From Pseudomonas sp. (GTDB lineage Bacteria; Pseudomonadota; Gammaproteobacteria; Pseudomonadales; Pseudomonadaceae): a stretch of 26,354 nt of DNA. Shown in pieces: positions 22,063 through 26,354 of the stretch. How positions within the stretch are numbered: position 1 is the first letter of the stretch; each line of letters opens with the position of its first letter. The notes beneath the pieces were generated by a model. The model was not told the origin of the DNA. It saw only the letters and a program-made list of their open reading frames with translations, and ran no database searches. The DNA is taken from assembly GCF_030147005.1 (NCBI RefSeq), contig NZ_JASLAW010000241.1:1-26354 (forward strand). The letters run 5' to 3'. The position numbers and the translations under genes are program-made.

Positions 22063-22972
22063 ATTGCTGCATACCGGGCAGGTCATCGTCGACCTGGTCA
22101 TGGCCCTCGAAGCCCTGCCTGCGACCGGTGGCGACGTACTGGCCAGCTCCGCCAGTTTCGAAGCCGGCGGCGGCTTTAACGTCATGGCCGCTGCGCGGCG
22201 CAATGGCCTGCCGGTGGTTTACCTGGGGCGTCACGGCAGCGGCCGGTTTGGTGATTTGGCCCGCGCTGCGATGCAGGCCGAAGGCATCGATATGGCACTC
22301 CCGGCAAGCGGCGGCAAGGACACCGGCTTGTGCGTGTCCCTGACCGAAGCCACCACCGAGCGCACGTTCATTTCCCATCTTGGTGCCGAGGGGGAACTGA
22401 GTGCCGAGGACCTGGCCCAGGTCGTACCGGGCACCGATGATTATGTGTATGTCAGCGGTTACAGCCTGCTGCTTGAAGGCAAGGCGCAGCCGCTGATCGA
22501 CTGGTTGCTGGCGGTGCCGCGCGAGGTTGTGGTGGTGTTCGATCCGGGCCCGCTGGTCAAGGCGCCGGATTCGGCGTTGATGCGGGCGCTGTTGCCGCGT
22601 ATCGATATCTGGACCAGCAACGGCCCCGAAGCCCTGGCATTCACCGGCGCCAAGGATATTGCCGCTGCGTTGCCTGAACTGCATCGACACCTGCCCGCCG
22701 AGACGCTGTTGGTGGTGCGCGATGGGCCGAATGGTTGCTGGGTAGGGCAGGTGGGCGACATCAAACATGTGCCGGGTTTCAAGGTGCGGGCGGTGGACAG
22801 CAACGGCGCGGGGGATGCGCATGCGGGGGTATTTATCGCCGAATTGGCGAGGGGCTTGAAGCCCGCCGAGGCAGCGCGTCGAGCAAACGCGGCGGCGGCA
22901 TTGGCGGTGACACGTTGGGGACCGGCGACTTCTCCAGGTACTGCTGAAGTTGACGCATTTATAGCTGAGTAG
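22055..22972 (+). CDS. PfkB-family sugar kinase (YegV-like)
   Basis: A 305-residue ribokinase-fold kinase. The substrate-binding GG motif is in SFEAGGGFNVMAAARRNG (34-51), and the C-terminal signature is VDSNGAGDAHAG (247-258) with catalytic base D254 and the anion hole GAGD at 251-254. Position 257-258 reads AG rather than the common F.AG/FVAG pattern, a variation also seen in nucleoside-type members. It likely phosphorylates ribose or another sugar released by the glycohydrolase. ATG at 22055 overlaps the permease end by 8 bases; a TTG at 22043 is less likely. E. coli YegV is the nearest parallel. A REPIN follows. Confidence 0.88.
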   Translation: MSRLLHTGQVIVDLVMALEALPATGGDVLASSASFEAGGGFNVMAAARRNGLPVVYLGRHGSGRFGDLARAAMQAEGIDMALPASGGKDTGLCVSLTEATTERTFISHLGAEGELSAEDLAQVVPGTDDYVYVSGYSLLLEGKAQPLIDWLLAVPREVVVVFDPGPLVKAPDSALMRALLPRIDIWTSNGPEALAFTGAKDIAAALPELHRHLPAETLLVVRDGPNGCWVGQVGDIKHVPGFKVRAVDSNGAGDAHAGVFIAELARGLKPAEAARRANAAAALAVTRWGPATSPGTAEVDAFIAE

Positions 22973-22986
22973 AATGCGGGCCAACC

Positions 22987-23075
22987 TGTGGGATCGGGCT
23001 TGCTTGCGAAAAAGCGGGTGTCAGCCAACAGATTCTTGCTAACCCACCGTACTCGCGAACAGGCCCGCTCCCACA
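22987..23075. repeat. REPIN-type inverted repeat
   Basis: Arms of 23 bases at 22987-23009 and 23053-23075 are complementary at 19 of 23 positions and share the GTGGGA.CGGGC core with the repeat at 4539. It lies between the convergent kinase gene and the Rho_N-domain gene, a typical REP position. Confidence 0.85.
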
Positions 23076-23087
23076 TAAGATATGCGT

Positions 23088-23468
23088 CTAGCCCGACGCC
23101 CTCAGTGCTTCGACCAGCTCATCCTTGCGCATGGTCGAACGCCCCGGAATATTCTTGGCCCGCGCTTCCTTCATCAGGCTTTCCTTGGTTTGCGTCCCAA
23201 GGGAAGCGCGACTGCTGCGCGGTTTTCCCTCACGGCTGGCTGCCGCTCGCTTCGCTGAATCCTGCCGATCCTGGGTCTTCCTGGCAGGCGCCTTGCGCTG
23301 TCCAGACCCACCGGCCTTTTCGCCGCCGCCACACTGCTTGTTGACGGTGGCCCAGGCACGGGCTTCGGCTTCGTCCTTGGACAACCCCTTGTGCTCATAA
23401 CTGTCTTCGATATGAGCGGCCTTGCGTTTCTGTTCGGTGGTGTATTTGGCTTTGCTTCCACGAGGCAT
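23088..23468 (-). CDS. Small basic protein with Rho termination factor N-terminal (Rho_N/SAP-like) domain
   Basis: A 126-residue lysine/arginine-rich protein. The first 45 residues (MPRGSKAKYTTEQKRKAAHI...EARAWATVNKQ) match small proteins often labelled plasmid-stabilisation-like or ChaB-neighbour in Pseudomonas. Residues about 48-85 are a Gly/Ser/Lys/Arg linker. The last 30 (ESLMKEARAKNIPGRSTMRKDELVEAL) form a Rho_N/SAP helix-extended loop-helix, a nucleic-acid-binding fold. It probably binds DNA or RNA; the cellular role is unknown. The start is supported by AAGGAG at 23477-23482. A strong hairpin sits immediately upstream of that site. Some labels call this family plasmid stabilisation, but no partner toxin is present. 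Confidence 0.8.
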   Translation of the reverse strand: MPRGSKAKYTTEQKRKAAHIEDSYEHKGLSKDEAEARAWATVNKQCGGGEKAGGSGQRKAPARKTQDRQDSAKRAAASREGKPRSSRASLGTQTKESLMKEARAKNIPGRSTMRKDELVEALRASG

Positions 23469-23481
23469 CGCTAAAACTCCT

Positions 23482-23505
23482 TCTGGCCCCGGCAGCGGGG
23501 CCAGA
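23482..23505 (-). promoter_or_regulatory. Intercistronic hairpin abutting a ribosome site
   Basis: Perfect 10-bp stem TCTGGCCCCG / CGGGGCCAGA with a 4-base loop between the two small minus-strand genes. No T-run follows on either strand. On the minus strand the stem ends at the first base of the AAGGAG of the downstream gene, so it may set translation level or protect an upstream mRNA end. Confidence 0.6.
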
Positions 23506-23516
23506 CCAGAAATGAA

Positions 23517-23783
23517 TCACTGAATGCTTTGACCGTCGAGCTTGCGCGCCTCATCCACACCAGACGCGGTCAACTTGATCGGCAGGTTCAACGAATATTC
23601 ACCGGCGTCGTCGGTGGTCACATGCCCATCCTTGATCAGCCCGCGGTCTTGCAGGAGAGCCAAGACACTGGCGACTTCTTTTTCACCACGGTAGTTGTCC
23701 AGCACTTCCTTGCCCAACCCTTGCGGATGGGCATGCAGCAGGCGGGTGAGGACTTCTTTTTCAAGGTTTCTATCGACGTTCAT
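23517..23783 (-). CDS. Small conserved hypothetical protein, winged-helix-like
   Basis: An 88-residue soluble protein (MNVDRNLEKEVLTRLLHAHP...). The pattern of a helix, VLDNYRGEKEVASVLALLQDRGLIKDG and a short beta wing with LNLPIKLTASGVDEARKL looks like a winged-helix domain such as those in small phage-type or YjcQ-like proteins, but I cannot name a family. AGAGGT at 23788-23793 supports the start at 23783. Same strand as both neighbours, with 48 bases to the next gene and 51 from the previous one. Confidence 0.72.
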   Translation of the reverse strand: MNVDRNLEKEVLTRLLHAHPQGLGKEVLDNYRGEKEVASVLALLQDRGLIKDGHVTTDDAGEYSLNLPIKLTASGVDEARKLDGQSIQ

Positions 23784-23834
23784 GTGTACCTCTTCACTGG
23801 GCGATGATCGGGTGTAGGTCGTGCCAGCAATGCA

Positions 23835-24185
23835 TCAAGGTGCTGGTTGTTTCGGTGCACCCGGCAGATTCGAATCGTCGCCTTTGTTGACCTTCGGCTC
23901 GTTGACCGATGGGCCCATTTTGCCGTTGCCGACGGCGGCAGGTGCCTGACGCTGAGTGTCGTGGCCCTTGGTATGGGGATCAGCGCCGTTGGTGTTGTCG
24001 ATAATTGCGCCGCCGTTGGTGTCCAGGCCAGTGCCCATCGAGTCCTGGGCTTCTTGGGTTGCAGGGTTTGGCGGGGAGCCGACCGGATCAGTCGGGCCGG
24101 TCGACGGGGTGGCGGCAAATGCGCTCAACGACGCGGCAGACAGCAGACCAGTGAGGGCGAGGGCGGCAAATTTGGAATTTTTCAT
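23835..24185 (-). CDS. Secreted low-complexity hypothetical protein
   Basis: A 116-residue protein with a clear Sec signal peptide (MKNSKFAALALTGLLSAASL..., cleavage likely after AFA at residue 24). The mature 92 residues are rich in Pro, Gly, Asn, Asp and Thr and look disordered (SMGTGLDTNGGAIIDNTNGAD). No cysteine, no enzyme motif. The ribosome site GGAGA lies at about 24193-24197. Similar small periplasmic proteins are common and unnamed in Pseudomonas. Its direction and spacing allow one transcript with the two small genes downstream. Confidence 0.75.
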   Translation of the reverse strand: MKNSKFAALALTGLLSAASLSAFAATPSTGPTDPVGSPPNPATQEAQDSMGTGLDTNGGAIIDNTNGADPHTKGHDTQRQAPAAVGNGKMGPSVNEPKVNKGDDSNLPGAPKQPAP

Positions 24186-24268
24186 GAGGGTGTCTCCATA
24201 TGATTAATGTCCTTACCCTTGATTGGTCAGCCGCAGTTTGCTGTTTGTGCCTTGATGGCGACGAACGG

Positions 24269-24287
24269 TCTTACATGATCTGTAAGA
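24269..24287. promoter_or_regulatory. Inverted repeat in a divergent promoter region
   Basis: TCTTACA (24269-24275) and TGTAAGA (24281-24287) form a perfect 7-base inverted repeat with a 5-base centre. It lies between the divergent secreted-protein gene (start 24185) and acetyltransferase gene (start 24377), so an operator is as likely as a hairpin. Confidence 0.45.
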
Positions 24288-24376
24288 TTTTGTGTGCGTG
24301 CCTGCAGGAAATTGCGCTGCAATCGGTCATCAAAGCGTCTTAGTATGTGGGCTTTGAACTTGCCCAAGGCCCGCCC

Positions 24377-24856
24377 ATGACCATCGAGATTCGCCCCGCC
24401 GTTCCCAGCGATGCTGCGCAGATCCTGACATTTATCACTGAGCTGGCCGAATATGAGAAAGCCCGGCACGAAGTGATCGCCAGCGTCGTGGATATCGAAC
24501 GCAGCCTGTTCAGCGAAGGCGCCACCGCGCACGGCCTGATCTGTTCGCGCGACGGTGTGCCGATTGGCTTTGCGGTGTTTTTTTTCAGCTATTCCACTTG
24601 GCTGGGCAGCAACTGCCTGTATCTGGAAGACCTCTATATCAACCCGGAACAGCGCGGCGGCGGGGCCGGCAAGAAGTTGCTGCGCCACCTCGCCAGGATC
24701 GCCTGCGACAACGGCTGTGGGCGCTTCGAGTGGAGCGTGCTGGACTGGAACGAGCCGGCAATTGCCTTCTACAAATCCATCGGCGCGCAGCCCCAGGAAG
24801 AGTGGGTGCGCTATCGCATGGAAGGCGACGCGCTGAGGGATTTCGCCCAAGGCTGA
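24377..24856 (+). CDS. GNAT-family N-acetyltransferase
   Basis: A 159-residue acetyltransferase of the GCN5 fold. Motif A, which binds acetyl-CoA, is LEDLYINPEQRGGGAGKKLLRHLA (about 84-107), followed by FEWSVLDWNEPAIAFYKSIGA in motif B. The layout, with EDLYI before the Q/RxxGxG/A loop and an early AEYEK, resembles the spermidine/diamine acetyltransferase branch (human SSAT-like), but the acceptor cannot be fixed from sequence. I start at the ATG at 24377, preceded by AAGG (24366-24369); the frame opens earlier at 24347 without a ribosome site. Confidence 0.87.
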   Translation: MTIEIRPAVPSDAAQILTFITELAEYEKARHEVIASVVDIERSLFSEGATAHGLICSRDGVPIGFAVFFFSYSTWLGSNCLYLEDLYINPEQRGGGAGKKLLRHLARIACDNGCGRFEWSVLDWNEPAIAFYKSIGAQPQEEWVRYRMEGDALRDFAQG

Positions 24857-24880
24857 AGCGAACGTGCTGAATCTCCTCCT

Positions 24881-24969
24881 TGTGGGAGCGGACTTGCTCG
24901 CGAATGCGGCGTATCAGACACAGCTGTACTGGCTGACCCACCGCATTCGCAAGCAAGCCCGCTCCCACA
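24881..24969. repeat. REPIN-type inverted repeat
   Basis: Arms of 29 bases at 24881-24909 and 24941-24969 match as reverse complements at 27 of 29 positions, with the same TGTGGGAGCGG core as the repeats at 4539 and 22987. It lies 24 bases after the acetyltransferase stop. Confidence 0.9.
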
Positions 24970-24992
24970 GGGCAGCTGCGTATCTTTGATTT

Positions 24993-25014
24993 TTCTCATA
25001 ATGTGGGATGAGAA
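24993..25014. promoter_or_regulatory. Inverted repeat upstream of the SDR/araF promoter, putative operator
   Basis: TTCTCAT (24993-24999) and ATGAGAA (25008-25014) are perfect inverted 7-mers with an 8-base centre. The repeat ends 8 bases before a candidate -35 box, a place suited to an activator of a sugar operon. A half-site-like TTGAGAT recurs at 25023. Confidence 0.5.
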
Positions 25015-25022
25015 TTTATATA

Positions 25023-25052
25023 TTGAGATGTTTCAAACGATAGGTTTATAGT
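25023..25052 (+). promoter_or_regulatory. Candidate promoter of the SDR-araF operon
   Basis: TTGAGA (25023-25028) and TATAGT (25047-25052), 18-base spacer, each box matching 5 of 6 consensus bases. The predicted start near 25059 gives a leader of about 38 bases with ribosome site AGGTGA at 25087-25092. Confidence 0.55.
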
Positions 25053-25096
25053 CGCCTGCATCAGCACTCACTACCAAAAATAAAACAGGTGAAGCG

Positions 25097-25918
25097 ATGC
25101 AGGCACAACCGTTGTCCTTACCCGCGGTGCCCGAGCCGGCTTACGGCGAGCGACTCAAGCGCAAGGTGGTGATCGTCACCGGCGCTGCGCAAGGCATTGG
25201 CGAGGCGATCGTGGCCTGTTTCCAGGCGCAGCAGGCGCGGTTGGTGATCGCCGACATCCAAGCGGATAAGGTCGAAAAAGTTGCGGCCCATTGGCGCGAG
25301 CGTGGCGCCGAGATTGTTGCGCAAGCCGTCGATATCACCTCCAGGGAGCAATGGCAGGCGCTGGTCAATGTGGCCGTCGAGCGCTTCGGCCGGGTGGACG
25401 TGCTGGTCAACTGCGCCGGGGTCAACGTGTTTCGCGACCCGTTGGAAATGACCGACGAGGACTGGCGCCGTTGTTTCGCCATTGACCTTGACGGCGCCTG
25501 GTACGGGTGCCGCGCGGTGCTGCCGCACATGATTGAGCAGGGCATCGGCAACATCATCAACATCGCTTCCACCCATTCCAGCCACATCATTCCCGGCTGC
25601 TTTCCTTACCCCGTCGCCAAACACGGCCTGCTCGGCCTCACCCGCGCCCTTGGCATCGAATACGCGCCCAAGGGCATTCGCGTGAACGCGATCGCACCGG
25701 GTTATATCGAGACGCAGCTCAACGTCGACTACTGGAACGCTTTCCCCGACCCCCATGCGGAGCGCCAGCGAGCGTTCGACCTGCACCCGCCCAAGCGCAT
25801 CGGCCAGCCCATTGAAGTGGCCATGACTGCGCTGTTCCTGGCGACCGACGAGGCGCCCTTTATCAATGCCACCTGCCTGATGATCGATGGTGGGCGGTCT
25901 GTGATGTACCACGACTAA
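25097..25918 (+). CDS. SDR-family oxidoreductase, probable aldose or sugar-derived substrate dehydrogenase
   Basis: A 273-residue short-chain dehydrogenase. The cofactor motif is TGAAQGIG (28-35) after an extra ~20-residue N-terminal arm; NCAG is at 105-108; catalytic S158, Y171 and K175 (YPVAK) are present; DIQADK after strand 2 suggests NAD(H) through an acidic D53. The C-terminus CLMIDGGRSVMYHD is family-typical. It lies 32 bases before an araF-like gene and behind a shared promoter, so it probably oxidises L-arabinose or a related aldose at C1, the entry to the non-phosphorylating pathway used by pseudomonads. That substrate is inferred from context only. Confidence 0.85.
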   Translation: MQAQPLSLPAVPEPAYGERLKRKVVIVTGAAQGIGEAIVACFQAQQARLVIADIQADKVEKVAAHWRERGAEIVAQAVDITSREQWQALVNVAVERFGRVDVLVNCAGVNVFRDPLEMTDEDWRRCFAIDLDGAWYGCRAVLPHMIEQGIGNIINIASTHSSHIIPGCFPYPVAKHGLLGLTRALGIEYAPKGIRVNAIAPGYIETQLNVDYWNAFPDPHAERQRAFDLHPPKRIGQPIEVAMTALFLATDEAPFINATCLMIDGGRSVMYHD

Positions 25919-25950
25919 ATCGTTTTCCAATAACAAGAATGAGGTGGTTC

Positions 25951-26354
25951 ATGTTCAAGAAGGCACTCGGCGCTGTGGCGCTTGCGATGGCGTGCAGTGG
26001 GTTCGTATCCGCTGAAGAAGTGAAGATCGGTTTTCTGGTCAAGCAGGCCGAAGAACCCTGGTTCCAGACCGAATGGGCGTTCGCCGAAAAAGCCGGCAAG
26101 GAGCACGGTTTTACCGTGATCAAGATCGCCGTGCCGGACGGTGAGAAGACCCTCTCGGCCATCGACAGCCTGGCCGCCAACGGCGCCAAGGGCTTTGTAA
26201 TCTGCCCGCCGGACGTGTCGCTCGGCCCTGCGATTGTCGCCAAGGCCAAGGCCAACGGCCTCATAGTCATCGCCGTGGACGACCGCTTCGTCGATGCCAA
26301 GGACAAGTACATGGAAGACGTGCCGTACCTGGGCATGGCCGCTTTCGAAGTGGG
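25951..26354 (+). CDS. araF: L-arabinose ABC transporter periplasmic binding protein, N-terminal part (runs off the window end)
   Basis: The visible 134 codons encode a signal peptide (MFKKALGAVALAMACSGFVSA, cleavage near residue 21) and the first lobe of a type I sugar-binding protein. Stretches such as KIGFLVKQAEEPWFQTEW, IKIAVPDGEKTLSAIDSLAA and GAKGFVICPPD agree almost residue for residue with E. coli AraF as I remember it, stronger than to ribose or galactose binders. The product would be exported and deliver arabinose to AraGH, expected downstream outside the window. Ribosome site GAGGTGG at 25941-25947. Confidence 0.93.
   Translation, partial: MFKKALGAVALAMACSGFVSAEEVKIGFLVKQAEEPWFQTEWAFAEKAGKEHGFTVIKIAVPDGEKTLSAIDSLAANGAKGFVICPPDVSLGPAIVAKAKANGLIVIAVDDRFVDAKDKYMEDVPYLGMAAFEV

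Noticed and set aside
23088..23468. Antitoxin or plasmid-partition gene
   Set aside because: Database-style names for this family suggest plasmid stabilisation, but there is no toxin partner and the C-terminus is a Rho_N/SAP fold.
22987..24969. Repeated GTGGGAGC-type segments as a CRISPR array
   Set aside because: Copies are inverted pairs far apart at gene ends with no regular spacers or cas genes; they are REPINs.

Overview
The window is core chromosome of a gamma-proteobacterium, almost certainly a Pseudomonas of the P. fluorescens group. Pointers are the gene order rne / rluC / HAD hydrolase / sppA / maf-yceD-rpmF-plsX-fabD-fabG-acpP-fabF-pabC-mltG-tmk-holB-tatD, the high GC content, the REPIN-type repeats with GTGGGAGC...GCTCCCAC arms, and a small RNA matching rgsA in its known position beside tatD. 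No phage, insertion sequence, CRISPR array, tRNA or rRNA is visible.

Layout. 1-1141 (-) is the N-terminal part of RNase E, divergent from rluC across a 758-bp gene-free region (1142-1899) that should hold the rne leader. 1900-4513 (+) carries rluC, an HAD phosphatase and sppA, closed by a REPIN. maf (-) is divergent from yceD, which sits behind a near-consensus promoter so close to its start codon that the message looks leaderless. 5332-14307 (+) is the ribosome / phospholipid / fatty-acid / folate / peptidoglycan / replication block: yceD, rpmF, plsX, fabD, fabG, acpP, fabF, pabC, mltG, tmk, holB; tatD follows to 15149. No pilZ lies between holB and tatD. acpP has a long folded leader and its own terminator.

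15150-15585 has no protein gene but encodes on the minus strand a ~118-nt RNA that I call RgsA. It carries a 20-nt segment complementary at 19 of 20 positions to the acpP ribosome-binding site 6 kb upstream. Then come a TetR regulator, a second-type MoaA, a lipoprotein (DUF4823) and a DUF1285 protein.

18732-22972 (+) is the most interesting accessory unit: GntR/UTRA regulator, ADP-ribosylglycohydrolase-family protein, NCS1 permease and PfkB sugar kinase. This matches the logic of the poorly characterised E. coli yegTUVW set but with a different transporter. I read it as a candidate uptake and breakdown route for a nucleoside-like N-glycoside. An inverted repeat lies over the start codon of its regulator.

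22973-25096 holds REPINs, three small minus-strand genes (Rho_N-domain protein, small conserved protein, secreted low-complexity protein) and a GNAT acetyltransferase. The window ends in the start of a sugar-uptake locus: an SDR dehydrogenase and the N-terminal part of an AraF-like arabinose-binding protein.
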